64,000 nucleotides of DNA from Woeseia oceani. GTDB lineage: Bacteria > Pseudomonadota > Gammaproteobacteria > Steroidobacterales > Woeseiaceae. Positions 34,021 through 44,169 of this stretch are shown here, in pieces. The translations under genes and the position numbers were made by a program. The DNA is taken from positions 620,001 to 684,000 of the forward strand of contig NZ_CP016268.1 in NCBI RefSeq assembly GCF_001677435.1, in the 5' to 3' direction. The notes under the pieces are model-generated. The model did no database searches. It was not told the origin of the DNA and saw nothing but the letters and a program-made list of their open reading frames with translations. Within the stretch, counting starts at the first letter, position 1. Each line of letters begins with the position of its first letter.

Positions 34021-35370
34021 CTAGAGAAAATACTGCGACAAGAACGGATTCATCATGCGGTTCTCGGGGTCGAGCCGGCGGCGGACTTTTCGAAAAAACT
34101 CGATGCGCTCGCCAAAGACCTGTCGGGCGTGGTCTTGCGAGAGACTGCGGGACTGGTTGAACAAGGGCACGCCGCCCCAGTGCTCGGCAAAGCCGGCGAA
34201 GTCGATCGCAAAATCCTCCCAGCCGGCAGACTGAGTGGAAATGGCGCGCAATGCGATCATGGCTTCGTCGAACATGGGTGACAGTAAGGCGGATGGATCT
34301 CGGTTGAGGCGAAAGCCCATCGTCGGCATATCGCAACGAAAGCCGGTCTCATTGCGAATCCGCAGGCAGAACTCCTGGTAGGCCCGAACAACGATGGCAA
34401 AGTCGGCGGCAGGGAAGAGCCAGGTCGAGTAGTTCAGCGTCTGCGTATGCGCTCCACCCGTTTGGATAGTTGAGTTGCTGCCGTGTTCGACCAGGCGGTT
34501 GTTAACCAGGCCTTGCGTGATGCTGCTTATCTCATCGATCAATCGGTAACGCACACCCTTGACCGGCACGATGTGCTTAAGCGATTTGAAAACGTGCGGC
34601 AACACCGTGCTCTCGCCCCAGTCCTTGATGCGCCACGGCAGCCGCCCGCCTTCGGCACTGCTGCTGTCATGCCGGCGCAAATCCAGATAGACCCGGTCGC
34701 GAAACGGCATAAGCCAGAAACGCACACCCGCGGGACTGCGGGCAATTTTGTCTGAAATCGCGGCGAACTCGCTGATCGTGCAACGTCGATGATTCGCGCT
34801 GAACGGCCGCACCGGGCGAACCCGCAGGGTTAACTCATAGAGCACACCCAGCATGCCGTAGCTCAGCCGCAGCGCACTGAGCAGATTATTCTTGCTTGCG
34901 TCGACTTCCAGCGGAGCACCGCTCGGCGTGAGCAACTTTGCTCTGCACAGTTGCGCCGCGAACAGGCCGCCATCGCCGCCAATTGCCGGCCCGATGCAGC
35001 CACCGGCAACCGCGCCGCCGACAGTACGGTCCATCAAATCGTGACAACCCTCAAGTTCAAGGCCCTGCGATGCCAGCTCGGTGGCCAGCTCGCGGATGCG
35101 CACGCCCGGCTGCACCGTCACCGTGAATTCATTCAGGTTGATATCCCGTATGGCGTTCAGCGTTGTCAGGTCAACAACCGTTCCGGCAGTGGTTGAATTG
35201 CAATCGGTAGCAGCACTGCGCGCCCCGGCCGGGCGGAACGGGGGCAGGAAGTTGGCACTCGGTGCGAACGCGCGAAACAATTCGCGTTCATCCTGTGGCT
35301 GAAACGTGCACGGCCTGGCGGTACCGCGAACGCGGAATGCGCCTGATTGCCTGAGTATATCTGCGCCCAT
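34021..35370 (-). CDS. FAD-binding oxidoreductase, aldonolactone-oxidase-like
   Basis: A 449-residue flavoprotein with an N-terminal FAD domain of the PCMH/VAO type (NSTTAGTVVDL, then a DRTVGGAVAGG segment around residue 115) and a C-terminal domain like D-arabinono-1,4-lactone or L-gulonolactone oxidases, ending in RLDPENRMMNPF. The histidine that carries covalent FAD in many relatives is not in the expected N-terminal loop, so FAD may be non-covalent. The HWG motif near the end is kept (EHWGGVPLFNQ). ATG at 35370 is chosen because AAGGAG lies six bases ahead; an ATG at 35391 lacks this. It may oxidise a sugar lactone or related hydroxyl; substrate unknown. Confidence 0.8.
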   Translation of the reverse strand: MGADILRQSGAFRVRGTARPCTFQPQDERELFRAFAPSANFLPPFRPAGARSAATDCNSTTAGTVVDLTTLNAIRDINLNEFTVTVQPGVRIRELATELASQGLELEGCHDLMDRTVGGAVAGGCIGPAIGGDGGLFAAQLCRAKLLTPSGAPLEVDASKNNLLSALRLSYGMLGVLYELTLRVRPVRPFSANHRRCTISEFAAISDKIARSPAGVRFWLMPFRDRVYLDLRRHDSSSAEGGRLPWRIKDWGESTVLPHVFKSLKHIVPVKGVRYRLIDEISSITQGLVNNRLVEHGSNSTIQTGGAHTQTLNYSTWLFPAADFAIVVRAYQEFCLRIRNETGFRCDMPTMGFRLNRDPSALLSPMFDEAMIALRAISTQSAGWEDFAIDFAGFAEHWGGVPLFNQSRSLSQDHARQVFGERIEFFRKVRRRLDPENRMMNPFLSQYFL

Positions 35371-35791
35371 GCTCCACTCCTTGCGGCACACGGGGAACAG
35401 TCGGCAGGCAGGGGAGGCGCGGCGTTAAACCGGTTGCAAGGGCGGCGGCTGCCTGACAGGCGCGTGACGCCTGGAACTGTTGGCAACCCCGCTGTCGTAG
35501 GTTTCCCCTTAGACCGGTGGCTTTGCGACCCTGACTTTCGACAGGTGTGCCTTTGTCAATTGACGGATGATCGTGGCATGGCCTCCGGGAGCTGTCAATT
35601 TGCCAGTCCGCACATAGCTGTATGATGTTAAATCGATTATCGGCTAACGATTGGCCGGGCGGTGCCGAAATGGCATGGCGAGCTAGTCGCGATCTGCGCC
35701 GCCGCTAAATTGCGGCGTTACGGTCGAAACTACATGCAGTGTGGAATTGTCCTATTACAATGCACGGCCTTCTGACAATGGTTAAAACATA
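35371..35791. promoter_or_regulatory. Divergent control region upstream of tamA
   Basis: A 421-base gap without a gene, between the flavoprotein (minus) and tamA (plus). It holds a possible promoter (35600-35626), the palindrome GTCAATTGAC at 35555-35564 with a second TGTCAATT copy at 35593-35600, and a hairpin CGCCGC-6-GCGGCG at 35700-35717. A four-codon frame (ATG at 35779) stops across the GTG start of tamA. Confidence 0.5.
35600..35626 (+). promoter_or_regulatory. Possible sigma-70 promoter of tamA-tamB
   Basis: TTGCCA, a 15-base spacer, then TATGAT. Each hexamer matches five of six consensus bases, but the spacer is short. It would give a leader of about 160 bases that includes the CGCCGC/GCGGCG hairpin. 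Confidence 0.35.
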
Positions 35792-37714
35792 GTGCGGGTA
35801 TTCAGTTTACGAACGCGGCAGCGCCTTGCCTGGCTGCTTCTTGGCGCAATGCTCGCGCAGCCATCCTTCGCCAATGAACTGAATTATGTCGTAACCGGCA
35901 TTTCGGACCCGTTGCTCAGCAACGTGCGCATGCATCTCGAGCGGTTTGGCTTCACTGGCAATACCCGTATTTCGGCGGGCAGATTCGATGAACTGAGTGA
36001 CGAAGCTCGAGAGCGCGTACGCGATGCGCTAAAGCCGTACGGCTATTACCAGCCAGAGATTACGGCGACATTGGTACCTGTGGCGACCGACAACTGGCGC
36101 ATGCGTGTGCAGGTCCGTCCCGGTGAGCCGATGCGCATTGCGGCCGCCAATATAGAAGTCACAGGGGATGGCGCGGACAATGCCGAGCTGCGCAACTGGA
36201 AACGCAACTGGCCATTGCCGGCGGGTGCCGTCCTTAATCAACCGCGCTGGGAAGAACAGAAAAAGGCGGTTCTGATCGCAGCAGAAACTCAGGGTTACCT
36301 GCAGGCACGCTTTGTCCAGCAAAAAATTTCCGTGGACCTCGCGGCGAACGAGGCGCGACTTGACCTGGTTCTGGACAGCGGCCCGCAGGTGTTGTTCGGT
36401 GAAGTCATCTACGACCAGGATATTCTGAAACCGTGGGTGCTGGAGAATGTGCCGCGCTTCGAGCCTGGTATGCCGTACAACACAGAACTGCTTGAACAGT
36501 TTCGCCTCGACTTGTGGCGTACCGGCTATTTCACTGATATTGAGGTGCGAGAGGAGCGTTTGTTCGAGCAGACGCCGCCAGTCGTCAATCTGCACACGAA
36601 ACTGGCAGGCGATACCAAGAATACCTATCAGGGGTCTGTCGGTTTCGGTACCGATACCGGAATCCGCCTGCAGGGTTTGTGGAGCAGGCACCGTCTGTCC
36701 ACCAAGGGCGATCGTATCGATGTCGGTACCGGTTACCGGGAGATCGATGATGAATTTTCAATTCGTGCCGACTACCGCATTCCGCGCCGCACGGCACAGC
36801 GCCAGTACTGGGTCGCCAGCTCCGCATTGCGCTACGACAACCAGGATCTGGAATTCAAGCGGCAGCAAAATGACGAAGACTTCGTGACCCTCGCCAACGG
36901 TCAGGTCCAGGACCTGAATGCGCGATTCGGTCGGCTTCACGTGCGTGATCGCAAGCAGGGTTTCCAGCAAATACTGGAAACGGTTTACCTGGAGTTAATT
37001 CGCGAATCGTTCGACTACCGTCCAGGCACTGATTCCGCCGCGGACATTGTCGCGCTGGCAGATGATCCGCGTTTCAGCGGCTTGTTCCGCAACACGGTCA
37101 GTACGCTGGCGCTAGGTGTTGAATGGGACTGGCCGGCTGTGAGTGGCAAAGCGTTCGAAACGGAGGGGCACCGCGAGCGAGCGTGGCTGTTCACCGGCAA
37201 CGAAGCCTGGGGTTCTGAGCGGGATTTCAGCCAGTTTTATGTTTCCACTCGCCGGAGCTATTTGTACGGCGATCGCTGGAAGGTCCTGCTACGCGCGGAA
37301 CTGGGTTACAGCGATGCCGATGTGCGCGAAATCACGGGCACCGTCGACGGTGAACCGTTTTCGCTGTCGGTAACCCAGCTACCGGATCGATACCGCTTCA
37401 AAGCGGGAGGCAGCAACAGCGTTCGAGGCTACGGCTTCGAAGAACTCAGCAACAATGACATTGGTTCCAACAATGTCGTTTCGGCCAGCGCCGAGATTGA
37501 AATGAAAGTCGCGTCCGCCTGGTCAGTCGCCGCATTCGCGGATATCGGCAATGCGTTCAACGATTGGGACGAAGCAGAATTGCGCAAGGGCGTTGGTTTC
37601 GGTGTGCGCTGGTACTCGATTGCCGGAGCAGTGCGGGTCGACTTCGCCCGTGCGCTGGATGTCGACGGCCAGCCGTGGCGAATTCACTTCACGATGGGGT
37701 CGCCGCTACTGTGA
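35792..37714 (+). CDS. tamA: TamA outer-membrane translocation and assembly protein
   Basis: A 640-residue Omp85-family protein with a signal peptide (residues 1-27, cleaved before ANELNY), three POTRA-like domains to about residue 260 and a 16-strand beta-barrel. The inward-folding loop motif is seen in GGSNSVRGYGFEE. TamA works with TamB to move phospholipids and assemble some outer-membrane proteins. The start is GTG; the only close upstream ATG is followed by a stop after four codons. Its stop overlaps the GTG start of tamB (GTGA), so the two are translationally coupled. Confidence 0.93.
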   Translation: MRVFSLRTRQRLAWLLLGAMLAQPSFANELNYVVTGISDPLLSNVRMHLERFGFTGNTRISAGRFDELSDEARERVRDALKPYGYYQPEITATLVPVATDNWRMRVQVRPGEPMRIAAANIEVTGDGADNAELRNWKRNWPLPAGAVLNQPRWEEQKKAVLIAAETQGYLQARFVQQKISVDLAANEARLDLVLDSGPQVLFGEVIYDQDILKPWVLENVPRFEPGMPYNTELLEQFRLDLWRTGYFTDIEVREERLFEQTPPVVNLHTKLAGDTKNTYQGSVGFGTDTGIRLQGLWSRHRLSTKGDRIDVGTGYREIDDEFSIRADYRIPRRTAQRQYWVASSALRYDNQDLEFKRQQNDEDFVTLANGQVQDLNARFGRLHVRDRKQGFQQILETVYLELIRESFDYRPGTDSAADIVALADDPRFSGLFRNTVSTLALGVEWDWPAVSGKAFETEGHRERAWLFTGNEAWGSERDFSQFYVSTRRSYLYGDRWKVLLRAELGYSDADVREITGTVDGEPFSLSVTQLPDRYRFKAGGSNSVRGYGFEELSNNDIGSNNVVSASAEIEMKVASAWSVAAFADIGNAFNDWDEAELRKGVGFGVRWYSIAGAVRVDFARALDVDGQPWRIHFTMGSPLL

Positions 37715-40700
37715 TCAGACGTGGTGCTCGTTATTTGCTGATACTGCTGGTCGGCACAGTACTCGTCACCGGTGCCGCAATGCTTTGGTTGCTGCGCACA
37801 GAATCGGGTGCCAGCTGGCTTTGGTCGCGCGCGAGCGCGGCCCTGCCGGAGCAATTGTCCGCCGGTTCGTTGCGCGGAACCGTGAGCGGTGGACTGCATT
37901 TCGAACGCTTGAGTTTTCAGCAGCCGGGCACGGCTATCGTCATCGGGCAACTGACTCTGGCAGTAACTCCTGATCTGTTTCCGTTGGGTGTGACGGTGGA
38001 GAAACTGCAGGCCAGTGACGTAACGGTGCAGTTGTCGCCGACTGAGGCTGATCCGGCGCCGGCCAAAGCGCCTGCCGCCAGCGTGCGGCAGATTCTTGCG
38101 GCCATGCGCTTGCCGTTGCCGGTGAGCGTTCGCCAGCTCACTGTTAGCAATGTCGATCTCGTTTTGGAGGACGCCAGTGAGTTGCACCTTGATCGGTTGC
38201 AGCTGGTTGCGCGTCTCTACAATGAGTTACTGATTGAACAACTGTCTGTTGCTGCGCCGCTGGCCGGGGCGAACGCCTCGGGTGCTCTGGGTCTGGCGGA
38301 ACCCTTTCCGTTGCAGTTGTCACTGGCAGCCAGCACTGAACTCGAGGTTGGCACGGCCAGTAAAGAACCAGTCGCGCTCGCCTTGCAGCTGGACGGCAAC
38401 CTGAACCGAATGACTCTGGATCTCAGTTCGGTGACTCATGAAATCGTGGTCAACGGAACGATCAGCGATGTCGATAACCAACCGCGCTTCGACTTGCTTG
38501 CCGCGGCCAAGCGGTTGCAGTGGCCTTTGAATGGCGAACAAGCCGTCGTTTCGTTGCACGAGTTGACGACAACGCTGACCGGCGGCATGCAGGACTACGG
38601 CATTGAGATTGAAGTGGCGCTGGCGACCGAATCAACCGGGCCTGTCAACGCGACTGGCACGCTGCGAGGTGATCTTGCGGAGCTGCAGGTCGAGCAGCTG
38701 AACTTGCACTCGGCCGACGTTGACGCCACGGTCAACGGAACAGTGCGTTGGGCGGATCAGTTCAGTGCTGCAGCAAAAATCGATTTGCAACGGCTTGAAC
38801 CGCGTCGCTGGATTCAGGACTGGCCGGAGCAACAGCGATTAACGGGCTCCGCCGAGGCCGGCTTGTCCGGGGCGCGACTGGACGTTGCCAGTCTGCAGCT
38901 GCAGCAGGCGGATGGGCCGGCTGCCGTTCGTGCCGAGGGCGTGCTCGACCTGGACGGTGGCATCGTCGACATGAACCTCGAGTGGTCAGAACTGCAATGG
39001 CCGCTGGCGCCGTCCGTCGCCGATCTTGCAAGTCGTCGCGCTGAACTGACAGTGCGCGGTACACCGGAAAACTGGACCTTGGCCGGTGACATTGCTGTCA
39101 GTGGCCGCGATATTCCGGAAGGCAGTTTTGCGTTGGCTGGCAATGGCACTCGTGAAGGTCTGGCGCTGGTCATTGATGACAGCCAGGTGCTGGGCGGCCA
39201 TGTAACCGGCGAGCTGGCCTACAGCTGGGTAGGGGCGAACGAATTTTCGGCGAGGCTTGATGCGCGAAGCCTGCAGACTACGGCTTTCATGCCGGATTAC
39301 CCGGGACAGATCAGCAGCCGGTTCGCAGCGAGCGGCCAGGTCACTCCGTTCGCGCTGGACCTTCAGATTGAAGCGCTTTCTGGTGCGCTGCGGAGCCAGG
39401 CGTTTTCGGCCTCTGGTCGAGTCCACGTTGATGGTGATCAGGTAAGTACCGATCAGTTGCGAGTGCAGTCGGGCGACTCGTCGTTGCTGCTGAACGGAGA
39501 TTGGCAGGCTGCCGAAGGTTTGCAGTTCGTCATTGAGGTTGAGTCGCTGGCCGACTTCATGCCTGAGGCGGCAGGCAGCTTGCGAGGCGAAGGCAATTTG
39601 CGGGCGTCCACGGAACTGCCGTTACTGAGCATCGAACTCGTTGGGGAGGACCTTCGCTGGCAGCAATTCCTTGTGGAAAAGCTTGAGGCACGCAACGTCG
39701 TCGGCGAGGGCGGGATGCCGCTGGGCGTAACTGTTTCTGCACAGAATATTGCCCGCGGCGAGCAACTGCTTGAAAGCGCCAGCATTGAGTTGCACGGCCT
39801 GCCGCAAGAGCATCAGATGTCGGCCGGCGTAGTCGCTGCTGACTTTCAGGCATCGCTTGCGTTGCACGGTGGGCTTGATGATTGGCGCAAGCTTGGCAGC
39901 GCTGGTTGGAGCGGAATGCTCGATGAGTTGACCTTGCAACGAGAGAACGAATCAGCCGTGTCGCTGCGCCAGCCAGCGGAGCTTGAGTTGGCGGCCAGTC
40001 AGGTGCGGTTGAGCGAATCCTGTATCGATGTTGAGACGGGTGGCGGTGTTTGCCTCAACGGTGACTGGGCGGCGGGCGGCAGTTACCAGTTCGCTTTCGA
40101 GCTTGAGTCCTTGCCACTCGATCTGCTGCGTGCAGCGACCGGCTCCGATCTGGAATTTACCCAAACGCTGAACGGCAACGTCAAGCTGGTGAACTCCGCG
40201 AATGGCCTGGTCTCGGGTACTGGCCGTGTCGATGTCACCCCCGGACTGATACGCAACCAGTTCGACGAGCGCCTGACCTTGCGCACACGCGCAGGCTTCG
40301 CTGCGTTCGAACTCGATGATGGCCAGCTGTTGGCCGGTGAGATCAGCCTGCCATTCTCCGATGCCGCTGAGATTAACGGCGAATTTCGCGTGCTGGATGT
40401 TGGTCGCGGTCAGCAAAGTCCTGTCGAAGGCCGGTTGACGGCAAGCATCCGCGACATAGGCGTCGGTGCCCGTATTTTTCCGATAGTTGACGAAGCCAAG
40501 GGATTGCTCGACGCCGACATACGGGTAGGCGGGTCACTCGAGGCGCCGGAATTCTCCGGTGGCCTCACGCTGCGCGATGGTCGCGTGGTTTACGATCCGC
40601 TGGGATTGAGGCTGGAAGACATACAGGTAACCAGCGAAATTCGCCCGGGTAACCGTATTGAATTGCAGACGACATTCCGCGCCGGCGAAGGGCGCGGCAC

Positions 40701-41583
40701 TTTGTCGAGCAGTGCGGATTATTTACAAGGGCGGAGCGCAGGCCTGGAACTGTCATTGGCGGGCACGAATCTGACCTTCGTTAATCTGGAGGATCTCAGT
40801 GTCACTATCAATCCGGATGTGCAGCTGGGGTTGCGTAACAACGATCTGAGTATCAATGGCAGGATTACGGTGCCCGCCGCGCGACTCGCATCCGTGAACC
40901 TGATCAACACCGGCGTCAGCGAAAGCGACGACGTTGTTTACGTCGGTGAGCAACTGCCGCCGGAGGCAGTGGTGGCGGAGAATGAATCACCGCTCAACTT
41001 CACGGGAGCTGTTGAGTTCGAACTCGGTGACAACGTCATCATCGATCTGGATGTTGCCGAGGCCCGCTTGCGTGGCAAGACGCGCTTCGAGTGGCGCGGC
41101 CCGGCATTGCCGATGGCCAGTGGTGGTTTCGATATTGCCGGCAAGTTCGAGGCTTACGGGCAGCTGCTCGAGATCAGCGAGGGTACGGTCCGCTTTCCGA
41201 ATGTTCCGGCAAGCAATCCCGAACTACGGGTACGCGCTGAGCGCGAGATATTCGGTAACTCGCAAATTCGACGGGCCGGGGTACTGGTAACCGGTACAGC
41301 GCAGCGCCCCAAGCTCGAGGTCTACACCACTCCGGCGACGAGTGAGGATCGTGCCTTGACCCTGCTCGCCACGGGTAGCGATTTCAACTACGAACAGGGC
41401 GTAGGCGCGGTCGACGTCGGCACCTATATTGCGCCACGTTTGTACGCCAGTTACGGCATTGGTTTGTTCGACAAAGAAAACGTGATCAGTGTGCGTTACG
41501 ACCTTGCCAGCGGTTTCGGTATCAAAGCGACTTCGGGCAAGCGGGCGGCCGGCGTGGACATCAGCTACACGATAGAGCGCTGA
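37711..41583 (+). CDS. tamB: TamB inner-membrane-anchored translocation protein
   Basis: A 1290-residue AsmA-like protein. One N-terminal membrane helix (ARYLLILLVGTVLVTGAAM) anchors it in the inner membrane; the long rest is a periplasmic beta-taco repeat region, closing with a DUF490/TamB domain (AAGVDISYTIER at the end). Together with TamA it bridges the envelope for lipid and protein transport. The GTG at 37711 is chosen over an open frame from 37564 because that extension lies entirely over tamA and the helix starts at once after GTG. Length is near the usual 1250-1300. Confidence 0.93.
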   Translation: MIRRGARYLLILLVGTVLVTGAAMLWLLRTESGASWLWSRASAALPEQLSAGSLRGTVSGGLHFERLSFQQPGTAIVIGQLTLAVTPDLFPLGVTVEKLQASDVTVQLSPTEADPAPAKAPAASVRQILAAMRLPLPVSVRQLTVSNVDLVLEDASELHLDRLQLVARLYNELLIEQLSVAAPLAGANASGALGLAEPFPLQLSLAASTELEVGTASKEPVALALQLDGNLNRMTLDLSSVTHEIVVNGTISDVDNQPRFDLLAAAKRLQWPLNGEQAVVSLHELTTTLTGGMQDYGIEIEVALATESTGPVNATGTLRGDLAELQVEQLNLHSADVDATVNGTVRWADQFSAAAKIDLQRLEPRRWIQDWPEQQRLTGSAEAGLSGARLDVASLQLQQADGPAAVRAEGVLDLDGGIVDMNLEWSELQWPLAPSVADLASRRAELTVRGTPENWTLAGDIAVSGRDIPEGSFALAGNGTREGLALVIDDSQVLGGHVTGELAYSWVGANEFSARLDARSLQTTAFMPDYPGQISSRFAASGQVTPFALDLQIEALSGALRSQAFSASGRVHVDGDQVSTDQLRVQSGDSSLLLNGDWQAAEGLQFVIEVESLADFMPEAAGSLRGEGNLRASTELPLLSIELVGEDLRWQQFLVEKLEARNVVGEGGMPLGVTVSAQNIARGEQLLESASIELHGLPQEHQMSAGVVAADFQASLALHGGLDDWRKLGSAGWSGMLDELTLQRENESAVSLRQPAELELAASQVRLSESCIDVETGGGVCLNGDWAAGGSYQFAFELESLPLDLLRAATGSDLEFTQTLNGNVKLVNSANGLVSGTGRVDVTPGLIRNQFDERLTLRTRAGFAAFELDDGQLLAGEISLPFSDAAEINGEFRVLDVGRGQQSPVEGRLTASIRDIGVGARIFPIVDEAKGLLDADIRVGGSLEAPEFSGGLTLRDGRVVYDPLGLRLEDIQVTSEIRPGNRIELQTTFRAGEGRGTLSSSADYLQGRSAGLELSLAGTNLTFVNLEDLSVTINPDVQLGLRNNDLSINGRITVPAARLASVNLINTGVSESDDVVYVGEQLPPEAVVAENESPLNFTGAVEFELGDNVIIDLDVAEARLRGKTRFEWRGPALPMASGGFDIAGKFEAYGQLLEISEGTVRFPNVPASNPELRVRAEREIFGNSQIRRAGVLVTGTAQRPKLEVYTTPATSEDRALTLLATGSDFNYEQGVGAVDVGTYIAPRLYASYGIGLFDKENVISVRYDLASGFGIKATSGKRAAGVDISYTIER

Positions 41584-41797
41584 CCGTACGTCCGTTTATG
41601 CGGCGAGTCGCATACGGATCTGTGACAGGTACTGCGATGCGTCGGCAGCATTCCGCCAATCCGCTTTCGCCTGGACGAGACCGCGCTGTAAGTGCTGGCG
41701 CGTTTCCCGGAATGCGGCGCTCGCGTGCGGGGCAACGCTGCCTGTATCAAAGCCGGCCACGCTAACGTTAGTCGTCGCTCTGCGGTACAGTAGCGCG

Positions 41798-42757
41798 ATG
41801 AATAAAGATCGCCTGCCCGCGGACGCGGTACTAGCCGCCAATCGCATATCACCCTACATCCGCCAGACGCCCCTGGAGCACTCGCCGTTTTTCAGCGAGC
41901 AGACCGGTGCCAATGTCTGGCTGAAACTGGAGAACCTGCAAATAACCGGTTCTTTCAAGTTGCGTGGAGCCTTCAACAAGCTGTTGTCCATGACCGCCGA
42001 CGAGCGCTCGCGGGGTGCGGTGACGGCATCCAGCGGCAATCACGGTGCCGCTGTGGCCTACGCCATGGCGCGCTTGAAAATGAAGGGCGTGGTGTTTGTC
42101 CCCGAGCAAACCTCCAGTGCAAAAGTCGATGCGATCAAACGCGCAGGCGCCGACGTGCGTTTCTTCGGTACCGATGGCCTGGATACTGAAATTCATGCCA
42201 TGGAATATGCTGCCGAACATGGCATGCACTACCTTTCACCGTACAACGACGCAGACGTCATCGCCGGTCAGGGTAGTTGTGGGGTCGAAATTGCGCGCCA
42301 AACGACCAAGCTGGATGCATTGTTCGTCGCGGTGGGCGGTGGTGGTCTGATCAGCGGCACCGCCGGGTTCCTGCGTTCGGCGTTTCCGGGGTTGCAGGTG
42401 ATCGGCTGCCAGCCAGCCGCTTCCTCAGTGATGGCAGAGTCGGTTCGCCGTGGAGAAATACTGGAGCTGCCCAGTTCTCCGACGTTGTCGGACGGTACCG
42501 CAGGCGGCATCGAAGCGGGTGCCATCACCTTCGAACTTTGCCAGGAATTCGTCTCTGATTTTGTGCTGGTCTCTGAAGAGCAAATCGCCGCGGCCATGCG
42601 CGATTTCATCGACGCTCACCACATGCTGCTGGAAGGGGCGGCCGGCGTGGCTCTGGCCGGATTGCGCAAGAAAACCCGGGAGATTCGTGGCAAGAACGTC
42701 ATTGTCATTATCTGCGGTGCAAATATCAGCCGCGAGACCCTGCGAAAAATCATCTGA
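41798..42757 (+). CDS. Threonine/serine dehydratase-family PLP enzyme
   Basis: A 319-residue fold-type II PLP enzyme. The PLP lysine is in GSFKLRGA near residue 54, the substrate loop SSGNHG near 80 and the phosphate-binding glycine loop GGGGL near 182. Without the C-terminal ACT regulatory domain of biosynthetic IlvA, it fits the catabolic threonine dehydratase or serine racemase/hydroxyectoine dehydratase-like (EutB) group. It may make 2-oxobutyrate from threonine or dehydrate a related hydroxy amino acid. No ectoine genes are nearby. It lies 65 bases ahead of the amidohydrolase gene. Confidence 0.88.
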   Translation: MNKDRLPADAVLAANRISPYIRQTPLEHSPFFSEQTGANVWLKLENLQITGSFKLRGAFNKLLSMTADERSRGAVTASSGNHGAAVAYAMARLKMKGVVFVPEQTSSAKVDAIKRAGADVRFFGTDGLDTEIHAMEYAAEHGMHYLSPYNDADVIAGQGSCGVEIARQTTKLDALFVAVGGGGLISGTAGFLRSAFPGLQVIGCQPAASSVMAESVRRGEILELPSSPTLSDGTAGGIEAGAITFELCQEFVSDFVLVSEEQIAAAMRDFIDAHHMLLEGAAGVALAGLRKKTREIRGKNVIVIICGANISRETLRKII

Positions 42758-42822
42758 TTCAAATGCTGGATGGAACGGCGACAGGGGTTGCTGTTCAAAG
42801 ACTGTTTAGAACGGAGTTGCGG

Positions 42823-44169
42823 ATGGTGCGTTACTGTCTGATTTTTCTTCTGTGGCTGTCGCAGATGCCCGCCGCAATGGCGGCCGAGGTCGCGTTCGTC
42901 AATGTCAATGTCGTTGGCCTGCAGGACGAGCGGGTCTTAACTGAGCAAACCGTGCTGGTACGCGATCAGCGTATTGTGTCGCTTGGGGCCGTGCAGGATA
43001 CCGAGGTACCTGAGGGTGCGTTGATCGTTGATGGCACGGACCGTTACCTGATGCCGGGCTTGTCCGAAATGCACGGCCACGTTCCCGCGGAAAGCGGTGT
43101 CGACCTGGAGCGGGTACTGGTCTTGTACGTGGCGAACGGTATAACCAACGTGCGCGGTATGCTGGGCAACGCAGCGCACCTGCAGCTCCGTACGGATATC
43201 GCAAGCGGTGAAGTCCTCGGGCCGCGACTGTACACCTCCGGACCCTCGTTCAACGGCAACAGTGTCAGTAGCCCGGGCCAGGCGGCCGATAAGGTACGCT
43301 CGCAAGCCGCGGCCGGTTTTGACTTTTTGAAAATACACCCCGGCCTGACCCGTGCTGAGTTCGTCGCAATGGCGAAGGCGGCTGAGGAAGCGGGCATCCG
43401 CTTCGCCGGCCATGTACCGGCCGATGTCGGTGTGCCGCTGGCATTGCAGCACGGCATCGCGACGATTGATCACCTGGACGGCTACATGCCTCTATTGGTA
43501 CCTGCCCATTCAGGTGCCAGCGGCGGTTTTGGCGGCTTTTTTGACGTATTCCTCGCGCCTTACGCCGACGAATCGTTGTTGCCAGCCGTGGCTCGGGCGA
43601 GCGCCGAAGCCGGTGTGTGGAATGTGCCAACACAAAGCCTGTTCGAGCACCTCGTCAATGCTGAGCCGGCCCAGCAGATGGCCGCCTGGCCCGAAATGAA
43701 ATACATGCCGGCGGCGACAGTCCGCCGTTGGGTGGAGAGCAAAAACGAACTGCAGGCCGACGCAGATTACAACGATGAACTCGCTGCTCGGGCGATCCTG
43801 TTGCGCCGGCAGTTGATCAAGTCTTTGCACGATGCAGGCGCAGGCTTGTTATTGGGCTCCGATGCGCCACAGGTTTTCAATGTCCCGGGATTCTCCATAC
43901 ACCGCGAGCTGGCGATGCTGGTCGAGGCGGGCCTCACCCCTTACCAGGCCTTGCGGACCGGCACTGTTAATGCCGCCCGCTGGCTCGGTCACGCGGGTGA
44001 GACCGGTACCGTCGAGCGTGGCCAGCGTGCCGACCTCGTATTGCTGGATGACAACCCGCTGGCGGATGTCAGAAACACGCGCCGTGTGCATGGCGTCATG
44101 TTGAACGGACGCTGGCTGGACCGGGCAGCACTGGACAGCTTGCTGCTGCCATTCGCGCGTCAACTCTGA
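42823..44169 (+). CDS. Secreted amidohydrolase (imidazolonepropionase-like)
   Basis: A 448-residue amidohydrolase with a signal peptide (MVRYCLIFLLWLSQMPAAMA). Metal-ligand residues are recognisable: HGH in EMHGHVPAE, the bridging lysine region FLKIHPGLT, histidines in FAGHVP and IDHLDGY, and the aspartate in LGSDAPQVF. This group includes secreted dipeptidases and Xaa-Pro dipeptidase-like enzymes, so a peptidase or amidase in the periplasm is likely. GGAG lies six bases ahead of the chosen ATG. Its last ten bases overlap the end of the broken oxygenase gene on the other strand. Confidence 0.88.
   Translation: MVRYCLIFLLWLSQMPAAMAAEVAFVNVNVVGLQDERVLTEQTVLVRDQRIVSLGAVQDTEVPEGALIVDGTDRYLMPGLSEMHGHVPAESGVDLERVLVLYVANGITNVRGMLGNAAHLQLRTDIASGEVLGPRLYTSGPSFNGNSVSSPGQAADKVRSQAAAGFDFLKIHPGLTRAEFVAMAKAAEEAGIRFAGHVPADVGVPLALQHGIATIDHLDGYMPLLVPAHSGASGGFGGFFDVFLAPYADESLLPAVARASAEAGVWNVPTQSLFEHLVNAEPAQQMAAWPEMKYMPAATVRRWVESKNELQADADYNDELAARAILLRRQLIKSLHDAGAGLLLGSDAPQVFNVPGFSIHRELAMLVEAGLTPYQALRTGTVNAARWLGHAGETGTVERGQRADLVLLDDNPLADVRNTRRVHGVMLNGRWLDRAALDSLLLPFARQL

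Noticed and set aside
35779-35793. Four-codon leader peptide before tamA
   Set aside because: The tiny frame overlaps the GTG start, but there is no ribosome site or conserved sequence to support it as a regulatory peptide.
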